A stretch of 64,000 nucleotides of DNA, taken from the NCBI RefSeq assembly GCF_002775205.1, contig NC_036454.1, forward strand, positions 8,313,882 to 8,377,881, read 5' to 3'. Positions within the stretch are counted from its first letter, which is position 1, and every line of letters starts with the position of its first letter. Below are positions 11,456-24,500 of the stretch, in pieces. The notes under the pieces are model-generated. The model was not told the DNA's origin and made no database searches. It was given only the letters and a program-made list of their open reading frames with translations. This DNA comes from Xiphophorus maculatus (lineage: Eukaryota; Chordata; Actinopteri; Cyprinodontiformes; Poeciliidae). Both the position numbers and the translations under genes were made by a program.

Positions 11456-11969
11456 GCTGCAGAAGAGCATATTTAAAAATCCAATTAACATTAAAGTCCA
11501 AGAAGACCCCTAGAGCAGGGATTCCTCAAAGGGCCGAGGAGAACAGCGTATTTAAAAGTTGTCTCCCAAACCACACCTACTGGGTGTCAGATGTCTGAAC
11601 TGACAGTTCTTAGAACAGAAAAACAAAATGTCCTGATTGTTACGCTGTTGTAAACAAAACAATAGGATTGATGTGTTAAAGAATGCAGAAATAATACAAC
11701 AGTTCCATAAAAGTTAATGTAGTTCAGTGTCTATGCGAAAGTAGGTCAGAGAAAATCCTACAAAGGGAAACACTGTACGACAAATGCAGGAAATAGTAAA
11801 TGATGTGCTAATTGTCAATTGTAGATGATATCTTTAGGTAAGTAGCAATCATTTAGTTAAAAATAAAAACAGAAATGAAATAAACTCGTCAGCGTTAGCC
11901 TTTGTAGCATACAGCTAGCTTGAATACATATAAAAACCCTAATTTTACCTCGTCCAGAAGCGCCGACAT
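11433..11969 (-). promoter_or_regulatory. 14-codon upstream ORF of ccng2 overlapping the main start
   Basis: In the spliced transcript, an ATG at 11969-11967 starts seven codons in exon 1 (MSALLDE) and continues into exon 2 as HERPSGH before TGA (11435-11433). Its frame differs from cyclin G2 and overlaps the main ATG at 11455. Ribosomes that translate it would pass the cyclin start. The context (T at -3) is weak, so leaky scanning is likely. Depends on the predicted first intron. Confidence 0.4.
11457..11948 (-). other. ccng2 first intron
   Basis: On the minus strand the non-coding first exon ends GACGAG before GTAAAA (11948). The second exon begins after CTCTTCTGCAG, one base before the start ATG. 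Nothing else is recognisable in this AT-rich intron. Confidence 0.55.
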
Positions 11970-12015
11970 GCAAGATAGCAGCTCTGCCACCGAACTGTAA
12001 CCTTCACCTTCTCAT
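11949..12015 (-). other. ccng2: ccng2 non-coding first exon (5' end approximate)
   Basis: A GC-rich patch on the minus strand ends in GACGAG followed by a GTAAAA donor and can splice to the exon holding the ccng2 start codon. It contains a short ATG-initiated frame (see separate entry). The upstream edge is a guess because the transcription start was not determined. Confidence 0.5.
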
Positions 12016-12417
12016 TGTTCCATTTTGATCCCTGCGATCATTTAAACATTTTATAAAATCCTCAGGATGCTCGACCCGAGTCCAAGAGCGACACCCTAAA
12101 TAAACAAGTTAGCGCTAATCTGCTCTTGAACTACGTTAACCGTCATGCAACCCTGGAACTGAAACGTCATGACGCCTGGATTTGTTGCTATGACGCGCGG
12201 TTTCAAAGTGTCGGTGGCGCTAATGTCAACACCTTCCAGTTTCCTGTCTCAGAAAGCGAACTATTTTTTCTTGTTTAGTTCCCATTAATATTATAGAAAC
12301 CATACGTCGGATTTGACTTTGTTTGAGACAGTTTCCGTAAATGTGCTACGACATATTTAAGAGGTAATTTTGAGCGTGTGCTAACAGTTAGCCATTTTAG
12401 CTTCCGACGCTGTTTCC
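12016..12417. promoter_or_regulatory. likely bidirectional promoter between ccng2 and ccdc158
   Basis: The first exon of ccng2 points left and the start of ccdc158 points right, with only about 0.4-0.5 kb between them. The gap is CpG-richer than its surroundings, with CAACCCTGG, AAACGTCATGACG and TATGACGCGCGG segments. There is no TATA box facing ccdc158. Head-to-head vertebrate genes this close usually share a promoter; that this pair does is inferred. Confidence 0.5.
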
Positions 12418-12510
12418 ATGGAGATGAATCTTAACGACTTGTTGGCTGTTCTTTTAGCCTTATTTTTTTTCTGTTATTATTTTTTTATTTGTTTAACTAT
12501 TAATGTCTAA
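12418..12510 (+). promoter_or_regulatory. 30-codon hydrophobic upstream ORF overlapping the ccdc158 start
   Basis: ATGGAGATG at 12418 opens 30 codons that stop at TAA 12508-12510, eight bases into the ccdc158 frame that starts at 12503. After MEMNLND the peptide is almost wholly hydrophobic, with LLAVLLALFFFCYYFFICL. If the transcript starts upstream of 12418, this frame would compete with the main start. It could also be 5' UTR partly removed by splicing, because TTCTTTTAG at about 12450-12458 resembles an acceptor. Confidence 0.4.
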
Positions 12511-15500
12511 TTCTAAACCTCCTGGGCCTCGGAAGCCTCATGTTGATACTGATTCGTACGTTTTAACTTTTGGCGATTCTCCTGGGGCTAATGAAGAGGC
12601 AGAAAGAGGTAAGCTAACTAAAGTTTCATTTTTAATTATTTATTTTTGCCTTTGCGTTTACAGTGTGATTTTGTTGTTAATTTGTTCCTTACTTCACAGT
12701 AACCCAAAACACTTCCCTTAGCCTGAGATTTAATCGGACTCTGGATGAACTGAGGTAATGCTGCTGAAAACTTGAGTTATTTACGTTTGAATATTACTTT
12801 GCCTTTTTGTCAAATCAAATCTGTTTGTAGCTTCGATGTATACTAAATAGTGTACAAGTCTGTTCTCTCTGGGATTCACAAAACATGAAAAGTATGAAAA
12901 ACACTAAACAGACAAATAATAGATCAAATGGATCAACATATAAAAGCTAGAAAAGCTCTGGTTAGATATATCGAAATCTCTGTTTTACTGAGATTTTTTT
13001 GCTGCCTAAAATTAATCTGAACTAATCAAGGGAAAATTGTCTATCCTGAATTTTTGCCAGTTGTCTGTATTTCCAACCTTTTATTTCTATGATCCAACCT
13101 CAGATAAGTGGAAAACATCATATAGATGAATAAAAATTTTAAATGGATATTACAAATGTTTTGGTTGAGTTGCCACACAGCCAAGATAAAATGACAGATT
13201 GTTTAATACTCAAAATCTTTACTGTTTGGTGTGATTTTAATGACTTGAATGTGTATTTTTTTATTAAAATTTGTGGAACGAGACTATTTTTTCCAAAGAA
13301 TAAATGTCTGCAGAAACATCTTTTAAACTGCAGATTATAGGTGACACGTGTGTAAATTTTCTGAGCAGCGAAGAACTCAACAGGCATATGGAAATACAAG
13401 ACATACACGAGGAGATTCAAAATGCATCCAGCGAAGCTTTGAGGAGGTTTGGATCCCCTTACAGACACAGATCGCCCGAACGAAGCTGCCACAAAAGTAG
13501 GTTTTAAAAAACCTGTTTGAAATAAATAAGCCAAATAAAATCTGCACAATTGCCATTTTTAAAATCTGATTAATCCATCAAAACATTCAATGGATTAATT
13601 GATAACTAAAATAATAGCTGCTCTGTGTGGCTTTACTACACAATAAGATAGATAGAAGTATGTGGTTGTAACATGATGAAATGTGATGAAGTTACATGTA
13701 AGGAAACGTAGCAGAAGAATCCTGTTCATTTAGCTCCAATTAAAAAGTGAATTGTATTATGTGTTGTCATCCAGCATTCATTGCACATTTTTGTCAAAGA
13801 CTTTTGGAATTACAATGCTTGCAAAGAAGAACAGATAAATGCTCAGTCTGTTTAATGTGTTTCTTTTCTGCTCTCTGCAATGATTACAACGCTGCTGCCC
13901 ACAATATGTTTTAAACAACATTTTCACTGGTGGCAGATGACTCAGCTGAAGAATCCGCTGGTTTTTCAGCCCACATTGAGGCGCTGACTCAGGCTATTGT
14001 CGACTGTATGGATACTTTAAAACAGGATGAGTTGCAGCGAGACCGAGGCTCAAGAGAAATGGATGCTTTGGGAAATGCAGCAGAACAGCTGTCTCATTTA
14101 CAACTTAATAAGGTTTATATTTTCATTCCAGTCATTGATTCCCTGTGCTATTATATTGATGGATCTCAATTTGGTACTTTACCTTCTCAAATAAAGGCAC
14201 ACAGTGAGGAAGAGGAGACATTTAGTCCCCAAAGAGCCATCATGCACCTGAAGTCTAAACTGCATGAAGCTCAGATGGAGAACGACTCCCTGACTGACCT
14301 TAGGTGAACATATATTTAATTCATTCCTGTACAGAAGGTGCTATAACTTACTTTGACCCACAGATCTTCTTACTGTTAGGTTGAAGGACTCAAGGAAACA
14401 GGTCAGTCAGATGGCGAAGATGCTGCACTTGTTGGAAGAGCTTCAGAAAGTCAAAACGTCGAAGGTCTGGAAGCTTCCGGAGACGGAAGAAGAGGCGTTT
14501 GCTCTTCAAAGAGAAGTAGAATCACTGGCAAAGTGCGTAAGGAGGGTTTACCACATACTTTATGAAAAGCAGTTTGGGGACAACTCAGCCAGCAATAAGA
14601 CTGTGAAGCATCAAGAACCACAGTCTGGATATGAAAATGTCCACAAGGACTCAGATAAACAACGCTGGACATATTTTAGAGTAAGTAGTAAAAGTCAGCT
14701 AAGGATTTAATTCAGTACCGTTAAGCTCTTGATGTGCATGATGTTTCTTTTCTTCCACACCAGTCAAAAGACCAACAGAGGAACAGTGAATATGAAGGAT
14801 TAAATAACCAAGAAAGGTAAACGATCTGCTGCAATGTCCTTTTAAATAGCTTATTAACTTTATAAATGTTTCATTTAAATTACTTATTACTATATAGTAC
14901 TTATTACTTTAGACCAACATTTAGCTTCATACTTTTAATTGCGAAACTCCTGTTAGTTTACTTAGTATCCCAGAACAAGAATCAAACATGGAGAACCGAC
15001 ATTTAGCTTCATGCAAATCTAGAACTGAACCCAGAATAACTGGAACCAACATCTAGTTTTAACTTAACCAACATTTAGTTTTATACCTCACTAATCCAGA
15101 ACAAACTTAAGTTGTAGAGAAACCCCTATTACTTTAGAAATGATGGACTACATATTATTCTTATCAAACATGTGGAACCAATATTTAGTTTTGTACTTTA
15201 TTGTCTTTCTTTTGGTTTTGTTTTTTTTGGTTGGATTTCCTTCTAATTCATGTAAAACACTTTAAACTGCTTTGCTTCTGAAAATGTGCTAAATAATGTG
15301 AAATGTTCCAGCTGCATTACACATCAAGATGCATACCTTCTTGTTAAAATAGGAAATAAAACCGACATTCTATCACAGTTAACCACAAACAAGAAGATAA
15401 TACAAACAATTAGTAGATAACTGAAAAGGATGAATTTACATCTGCATCAACAGCATACTTGGCTTGTTGCTAACTACTGCTGTTAAAACCTGTTAAACTG

Positions 15501-18500
15501 AAACAAATGTTTTGTTTCAGTTGTAAAACTACCTTTGCATTTTATTGCCTCAGGGTGGAAGACCTTATTGCAAGTCTTGACCAGGAGATGGCGATGTTCA
15601 CTGACAAATCCAAACACTGCGGAGTGAATTTATGCAACAAGTTGAGGCTGCTAAAGTAAATATATAAATGTTGAATCTCTTACTGAAAATGTTGAATGTG
15701 TGTCTCATGCTGAGTTAATCAGGACATTCTAGACCAATATTTCACCTGGTCACTGAAGCAGTATGTCTGTGTAGGAACCTGGCTGAAAGTCAGACCTCAC
15801 TGCAGCTCTGTCAGATCAATGAACTGGAGTCAACCGTCTCCAGCTACAGAGACAAGGTAAAGAGTCAAATCATGATGTTTTTATCTACAATGACAGCACT
15901 AATTACATTGTTTTATACAGTTAAAGTTTGATTAACCTGACAGAAAGCAGCCGAGCATCACAGTTAACATGTGAAAATGCTCCCTATGCAGAAATGAGTC
16001 TCTTTGTCTCAGGTTTGTGATTTCTGCTTGTGTCATTGTAGGTTAGTTACCTGGAGAAGAAGATACTGGAGACCGAGACTGAACTGTTTGCCACCCATAA
16101 AGAGAGAGACCAATCGCTGCAGCAGGTCAAAGAGCTGCAGTCACAGCTTCAACTACTTAAAGTACGAGAATAAACCCTACTTATGTCGCCTCAGTCCTCT
16201 CATGCTGTGTTATTAAAAATCTACATTCAGACTGATGTTTCAGTAGATTAAGGAAAAGCAGTCTGAGTGACTAAAGCAGCAGATTATTACTTGATGTAAC
16301 ACTTTCCTAAGCGTTCCTAAACAGTTAAAAATTATTTCCTGCTCATTGTTGTAGACGTCCAAACATGTCAGAGGTGTTATAAGGGCAGAAAGATTCATAC
16401 ATTTGCATCGGTAAATTTGAATTATCTCTTCTTCCGAGTTAGTAGTTTATTTTAATCTCCATCATTCATGTTGGACCACTTTATAAATATCTTCCATTAA
16501 TTCATATTTATGTTTTACACAGTATTTAAAACCTGTTGGTGCCGATGACGTTATATTCTCTCTAGAGATGATACTCTTGGCGTTGTCTTTTTGTCTTTAA
16601 TTGCGTCTCGTTCCTTGACAAAAGAGTGGAAAGAGCTATACCTGCTACTTACTGCTGCTTTATCACTTTTTCTCTAACATAGAAAGTACTCCCACACCTG
16701 GCCTCTGTTTTTCTGTATTAGTTCAATAGAATAAATAAATAATGTTCACACTGCCTGTGCTTCCATTTACCATATAATTGCTCAAACTTTAATTATGAAA
16801 ATAAATCAGCGTAATGGAAACACCCCAATTTAAAAAAAAAACTCACGTTTTTCAATAAGTAAAAGTAGGATGAGATGGTTTTCCAGCTGTATGGAAGTTG
16901 GTGTGTTTCGTAAACCTGCAATGGAAACACTTTTTTCAGATCACACCAATCATGTGGCCAACAACCAGATGTTACTGCTGGGGGAAAAGACAAAGAAGAC
17001 GACAGGAAGTAGTAGGAGGAGGATGATGCGCCATGTTTTTGAATGCCCAAATTGTCTTTTTTCAATATTAGAGGAATATTGACAAAGTTTTGCGTATATT
17101 TGTCAAGGAAACGCAGCCGAGCCAGGTTCTACTAGACGTTTCTGCTTTTTAGAGATGGAGTTTTCCTTTCTGCTGTCACCACATGTACATATTAAATACA
17201 ACCTATTGCTGGACAGTGACTCTAAATAATTGGGTGGGTTATTTCCCTTAGATAGAAAACGTTTGTGCAGTTAGCACAATAAACTAAAATTGACTGTTTT
17301 TTTCTCTTTCTGCAGGTGTAGAGGCAGACTTCTAGGATGTTGATTGCGTTCTCTCTAACCTTCTACCTTTCCCCTGCTTATGTCTCCCTTTAAACCTTTC
17401 TCCATCTTTTGAAATAAACCCAAAAGAATTTCTAATAAAGTTTTATATACATCAAGCAGAGCATCATGGCAAAAGCTGTAATGCTTAAAATGCCGATAAT
17501 TAGATGTGCCTCTGCGAAGAACGTCTTCACTGTTTGTGTGAAAATGCCAGAGCCTTAAAAGCTTCTGTGATAATTTAGAGATGTTGTTTACTTTGCTAAA
17601 AGTGGCCACAAAGTGAATCCAGTTGATAGATTTAAATAATTAAATACTGCAAATTTAGCCGCATTACAATATATCCACTTATTTCTGTGCCACTTCATTC
17701 ATCAGCTGTTTCCTTCTTGCACATCTATTTTTAGACTCCCAGAAAATGTTTCATTCCCTTTCTTTAGTTGTCCTCTTCTCCTCCTCCTGTGTGAGTCAGT
17801 CTTTTTCTTGTTTTCCATTGATGTGGCTTTTTTCCTTTGAATATCTGCGTGTGGAGTCGCTGAGAAGTCAAATAAAACTATAAAGTACCAAATACAAACT
17901 AATGAAATGTGATGCTGTTAAATATAAATAGCTGTATTTCTGTCAAAATATTATGACAAGTAGAAGTAGATTTTCAATCATTTCCCATTTTCGCCTCAAA
18001 AATATTCATCAGATGGCACCAAAACAAATCTGAATCCACTAATGAATGTTATTTTCTTCTGCTGGGCTGGTGAGAAAAATGCCACTTGATTTTTAAGAAG
18101 TTTGCATAAATCAGCTGTGGGGAGCATTTATCGAGATAAATGTTTTATAAGTAGAATTTTGATTTATTGTTGTCTTGAAGAATTTCATTTAACGATGTTA
18201 GAAAAAAAAAACTGACAGTACTATTTAAAATTTTACTTTACTATTTTCTCCACTGTTTGTTCCATGAGAGCATCGATTAAAATCAGTAAATTTTAAAATA
18301 TAACTGAGTGGAGTTACTGTGTGCAGTTTGGTGGCATCCATTTCAAATGGGAATGTTTTTCAATAGCAGTATTTGTATTTGTGAGGCTATGAATGCTGCA
18401 CCATTCAGAAACAACCATATAATTAGCCAAAGAAGAAGTAATACATTATTTTTTTAATCCTAATTTTTTATTGTTATCTCAATAGAACCACAAAATATTA

Positions 18501-21500
18501 CCATATCATCCTTACTAAACAGATTTTGATCATTTTGGCCATAAACTAGATGTGTTATCTACACTGCTTTTATGGAAGAAAGCCATAAGAAGTTCCATTT
18601 ATGTCGCTACAATCCATGCACAAGAAGCAGCTAAAATATGGAAGAAATTTCTCTGGTAAGATGAGACCTAAACTTAATTTTTTTGACCTATTTGCAAAAA
18701 TATTATAAGTTATTGTGAAAATTCTCCTTATTCAATCTGAGTTTGTGATTATTTTGTTACAAAGAATGAACAAAATGCCACACACTAAATCAGCCAAAGC
18801 TTTCCAGTTGTAATAGTGATTCTACAAGGAATTTATTCATGAAGGCTGAATATAAATGCATGCCACACTTTTCAGATTGCTAATTTTCATAAACATATAA
18901 AGTTATGTAATTCTGTCCTTCCATTAAAAAATTTTGCTTTAATTTTTGTTGGTCTGACATGAAGATTCATTGCAGTCTGTCACTATAAATTAACAAAATA
19001 TGAAAAGTTCAAGGCATAAGATTCACTGCAGCTCTTATATAAGATAGGCCTGTTGCAATAAGCAATAAACTAATTATTTGCAAGATCAATTAAAATTAGC
19101 CCAATCATTTTCATTTGCATGATTTATCGTTTTTCTTTTTTCTCTCTTTCTAATAAAAAGTGGAAGTAAAAAGTCTTCATTTTGTTTATTGACTTCATAA
19201 TTCATTTTATGTCTTGTTTTGTTTATTTATTTTGTATATTTAAAACGTCTTTCAGTAGAAATGTTTTTAAAAGTTTTAAAAGATTTTAAAGTTTAGTGAT
19301 CTTTGAGAATGTGTTCTTGCATTATCATTATTTTACTTGAAAATGGTTTCAAAACAACAATATTATTGTTTATGGCGATAACTTCTAAGACAATTTAACG
19401 CCCAGCAAAATGTGTTATTATGCCAGGTCTAGAATAAGTTGTAAACAAGCTTAAATGTGTAAGAATCTGTTTTATTTTCCCATTTAAATGTCATTACGCC
19501 TCTGTTTTGTCATCTTTCACTCAGTCTATTTGTGAGAATCAGCAGCTTGAATTCAGGGAAGATATGAAGGCTCTGAGAGGACAGCTGGAGTCGACCAGGA
19601 AGCAACTTTTCAGAGCCGGAGAGGAGAAATCCTGCCTGCAGATGCTTTCAGAGCAAAGGTCACAGGAGGTAAGGAAACTTCAGGAACTTCTGCAGGAAAA
19701 AGACAAAGAATGTTAGATAAAGGAACAACAAAACCAGCAGGTTCCCAGACTAAATTATGATTAGCAGGTCATATATTGTTCCTTATATTAATTAATTGAT
19801 TCCTTACCTGCCATTCTGTCCAAGTTTACTCTCAGCTACTTGTAACTGTTCAGTTCCAGGCTCTGCAGGCTGAATTAGCCCGACAAAAGTCTGAGTTGGT
19901 GCGTTTGGAATGTGAGAAGCATCAGCTGCTGAACTCCCTGACCGACCAGAACCAGCACCTTCATCAGGAAACTCTGGACAAACAGCAAGCTGTGAAGCAG
20001 CTGGAGCTGCAGCGCACGCAGCTTTTCAATCTCAACAGTAGGTAGAGTTTATATCATCACAGAAGGACTGCTGCTGTTGATTCTGTATCATTTCTGTTGT
20101 TTTCACTAAATATTAAGGTAAAACTTTATTAATTTGAGGTAAAATTGACACAAAAGTATTTTCCTCTCGCAGATTTCTTCTGATATAGCTTTTTTAAAAT
20201 CACATTTTTAAAAATGCATCACAAAGGCTTAAGATTATACAATGTCTTTAAGTTTACTCTGGACTCTTTTAGAGATTAACACATTTCAATGTGCATACGT
20301 TTTTATTTTATTTACCAATTTTTATTTAATTCATATTTAAAATACTAAATAATTTCTTCCTTAACTGTATTACTTATGGCTTAAGTTATATTTGTATTTG
20401 CTAATATTTAGCACTTATCAACAAATAAGCAATTTCTCATCAATGCTTTGATCAATAAAGAATATTCTGATTCTGATTTTAAGTGTTTCCGATCATCAGA
20501 GTAAAAACAAAATGCTGTTTTGAAATTTTTGTTCTTTTTATAGGAGGAAAAAATAAACAAAAAAGGAGCTGTTTTCCTGCAAATGTATCTTCAACTGATT
20601 GCTCGTTACTTGAAGGGCCATTTTGTTCACAGTGACATCAGAATCTATTTTATTTATGGTTTCTGGTGTCTGTTGTTTTTTATTTATTGCTTTTGATAGT
20701 TGTGTTTTATTTTGGATATTTAAAATATCTTCCAGTTCTAGTGTAAAGTGCTCTTTACAAAATTAAAGAGTGAGTGAACTTACATTATTATGGTACTATC
20801 AATATATTACCTGAAAATGATCTCAAGTCATTTATTGTGACAGGACTAGTTATAGTTGCAGCTTGTATTATATCTCACACAGCTTTTTCTAGAAAGATCA
20901 GCTCTTGTATCAGATCAGATCATCTTTCTGTCCAGCTGTGTAAACCAAATGCACAACTGTCTTTGGTATGTTTACAAAGTCAACCAAGCCCTTCCATTGT
21001 TGCATTTGTTTGGTTATATGCAATCGCTCACTCTTTAGACGTTTCACGTGTTTTTGTGGGCGCAATTTCAGAGCAGCTGGAGAACCTGCAGCGGCTCCAC
21101 AGCTGTAAGAACGAGGAGCACGAAGGCATGGTGCTGCACCTACAGAGCCAGCTCGACAGCGCCCACGATGAGCTCCACAAGATCCGACGCAGCTTGAGGA
21201 CCCTGAAAGCAGCCGACAGCCATGGTTTGTGTTACACCTTCATTTGAAACTAAAGGAAAAGACGTGGCACAATAAGCAAAAGTCTCAATCAATCACATGA
21301 TAAATTAAAAAAGAATTAGATAATTTTCATTGGCATGATTGTTTTTTTTCTGTCTCTTTTTCTGCCAGAAACTGGATGTAAAAACTCTTCAGTCTGGTGC
21401 TTTGGTCTCAACTAGCTCCTTTTTAATTTTGACTTCTGTATTCATTTTACATGTTGTTTCAGGTGTTTTATTTATTTATTTTGTACATTTAAAATGTTTT

Positions 21501-24500
21501 CCAGGAGGTTATCTTCTATCTTTAATGGCATAACCATGAAATTATTTGCATTATTATGCCATCACTTCTGTATTACTTGGAAATGGTCTCAAGACAACAA
21601 TAATATTGTTTATCACAATAACTTCTGGGACAATTTACATCCAGCAGTATTTGTTATCGTGACAGGTCTGCATTTGATGTTTCCTCATGAAATAAAGAGC
21701 AGAGATAAATAGGGCAGAGACGATTAATCGGATTAATTGGGATGAATCGATTATTGAAATGATTGTCAACTAATTTAGTAATTGATTAATTGTTAACTGG
21801 AATACGCAGACACAAAAAAGGCCATTTGCTGAAAGAACAACACAGTCAGAGCAGTAATTAAGCTACAACTATAAACATATATAAATTTTGCATTAAGATG
21901 AATTAAAAACAAGAATTTGTAAATTTATTCTACCCAGAACACAGTTGGCATAGTTTTAGCTTCACCCAGATCAAATTATGTGAAAAAATCATCTACTAAT
22001 AAACTTTTGCAATCCAATTATTAATTGGTTTATTGAAAAAATATAGTTGTACAGATCAGCCTGTATTGATGTTAAGTAAAGCAGAAATATCATTGTGATG
22101 TACAAATGATCAAGCGTGACCAAAGGAAGACTACGTTGTTTCATTTTAGGCAACAAATTTTTTATTTTGTTGTTTATTTGCATTTATATGTGTTTGTAAT
22201 ATTGTATAAAGAAGCTTTAGGTAAAAAATCTGCAGAATGTGGCAATTATTTTATCGGATTAAACGATTAATCGTCGGAATAATCAATAGATTAATCGATA
22301 ATTGAAATAATCATTGGCTTCAGCCCTAATTGTGTTTCTTTTAGTAAAATCTGGAGTCCTGGTCATTAGGACTAATGAATGTGTGGCTCTCCCAGGCCTG
22401 CAGGTGGCTTTGGACATGCAGAAGGAGATCACCGCCAGGAGAGAGAAGGTTGACGCCATGCAGAGCAGAATCCAGCATTTGGAGGAGAAAGTGGAGGAAC
22501 TTCAACAGGTTAAAACTTTTCAACACTTTTCATACACTGGCAGACCAGGTGCTGCAGTTTCTCACCTGTAGAGAAACACCTGCAGAGTTCTTGACTGAAG
22601 ACATCTTAGAAATAAGAATAATAACAGAAAATGTTTTATTATAATATCATGCAGGCCCGTTAATTTATAATCATTTCATACAAAGAAAAAACATCTGGAA
22701 AAATCTGTATAGTCCGTCAATTTACCCATCCATGTATCCATGTAACCATCCATCCATCCATTTACTCATCCATCCATCTGTTTACTCATCCATTCATCCG
22801 TTTACTCATCCATCCATCCAAATTTCTACAATCCGATTTTTTTCGGATTCCATACTTAAAACCTTTGCAGATAAATTTGTACTAAATTCATATTGAACTT
22901 TTGTATCAATATTTTAAAATGAGGTGATAATTCTTGATATTTGAGTCTAGAAATATTATGAGTAAGTGGACACTCTGTTTTAGGTAACATTTGCTCTATT
23001 GCTGATTTTTATTTTATTTTTTCTGTTTTCAGGAAAAGCGTCGCCTGAACCTGGAGGCACACCATCAGCTTCAGGACCTCACCTTCGTCAGGGAGGAAAA
23101 GAGGCAGCTTGGCAGTGAAATGAAGGCCCTTCGCTCCAAAGACCATCAGCTGCGGGAGCGGATTGTTGAGCTGGAGGGAATCCTACACAAGGTGAAACAT
23201 GAAACTAAACCTGACCCAAGAAAAACATTTACTCTGAGATCTTCTTCCTTTCCTTTAGCGTCGTTCTCGGTCTCAACATCTTTTTTCTTCTATGTTCCTA
23301 AAGATGTGTGAAAGTTTGGCGAACTGTCAGGATTTCCTCCAGCTGAGAGAGCAGGAACATTTTCGCTTGAAACTCCAACATGCTCTGAACTTGAAGGTAA
23401 ATTCACCCTCAACCAGTACGCCAGAGGTTTTTTGTTTTTTTTAAAGAATGAATCTTCTCAGCTTATTTATTATCTTCAGTTATTACTGAAACTAGTCATC
23501 AGGCCCAAAATCTGGGTGCAGTGACCTGAACCTTCAGAGCCATTTAAAGACGGTTACAAAGTTGGCCTTCTGTCACCTGAAGAACATTTCCAGGATTAGA
23601 GGACAAATCTCCCCGCAAGATCTAGAGAAACTCATTCATGCATTTATCTTTATCAGTCGCATTGATTACTGCAACAGTGTCCTCACAGGTCTGCCTAAAA
23701 CGTCTATCCTCCAGCTGCAGCTGATCCAGAGTGCTGCTGCTGGAGTTCTGACTAAAACCAGGACAACAGAGCACATAACACCAGTTTTAAAGTCCCTACA
23801 CTGAGAGAATAGACTTTAAAATACTTCTGTTAGTTTGTAAATAACTGAACGGCTTAACACCACAACACATTAAAGATCTGCTGTTGTTGTATCACCCTTC
23901 CAGACCTCTCAGGTCTTCTGGTTCTGGTCTGCTCTGCAGAACAAAGAACCGGAACCAAACATGGAGAAGCAGCATTCAGCTTGTATGCACCACAAATCTG
24001 GAACAAACTTTCAGAAAACTGCAAAACAACTGAAACACTGAGTTCTTTTAAATCAGAAACTCCATGTACTGTAGTGTTTCGTCTAATTCATAGTAACGGG
24101 GGCATTGATCAACATGTCAACAGCTGATTGATGAGGATATTTGACGTCATACAGGTAATTGGTCCTGTATGATGGTTTTATGATGAAAGGACTCTGAATT
24201 GCCTTTTTACTGAAATGTGCTAAACAAATAAACTTGATCTGTTAATAAAACAGTTGGTGGAGGGCAGACTCCCAGAAAACCCAATCAACTTTTAAACTGA
24301 GCCAACTTCACTACAACTTGGTTGTAGAAAACTGAAATCTGAGCAAGTATCAGAGTGAGAATGTTTCTAAAAACTTTCCATCATCATTTCATGCTCATTT
24401 TATTGCTTTTCATGTTGAAGATTTTTTCGCATGTCTTCATTCAAAACCTCTTTTGTACTTGTAGGAACTCCAGGGTGGGAGTCTGTGCACATGTTTGGCT

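Larger units (their letters stand above)
16162..19524 (+). other. large ccdc158 intron of 3.4 kb
   Basis: No exon was recognised here, although the human protein has about 80 residues between the parts encoded on either side. The intron contains an inverted-repeat element at 16755-17118 and a repeat copy at 19046-19432. The rest is AT-rich. Short ORFs such as the minus-strand frame at 16793-17065 fall inside the repeat and are not supported. Confidence 0.5.

Noticed and set aside
13930..14307. A single uninterrupted ccdc158 exon
   Set aside because: The middle 84 bases look like an intron (GT...AG, hydrophobic non-helical translation), so I split it but keep retention as a possibility.
20774..21247. 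157-residue ORF as a stand-alone gene
   Set aside because: Only its last third (21072-21224) is the ccdc158 exon; the rest is intron and a repeat copy.
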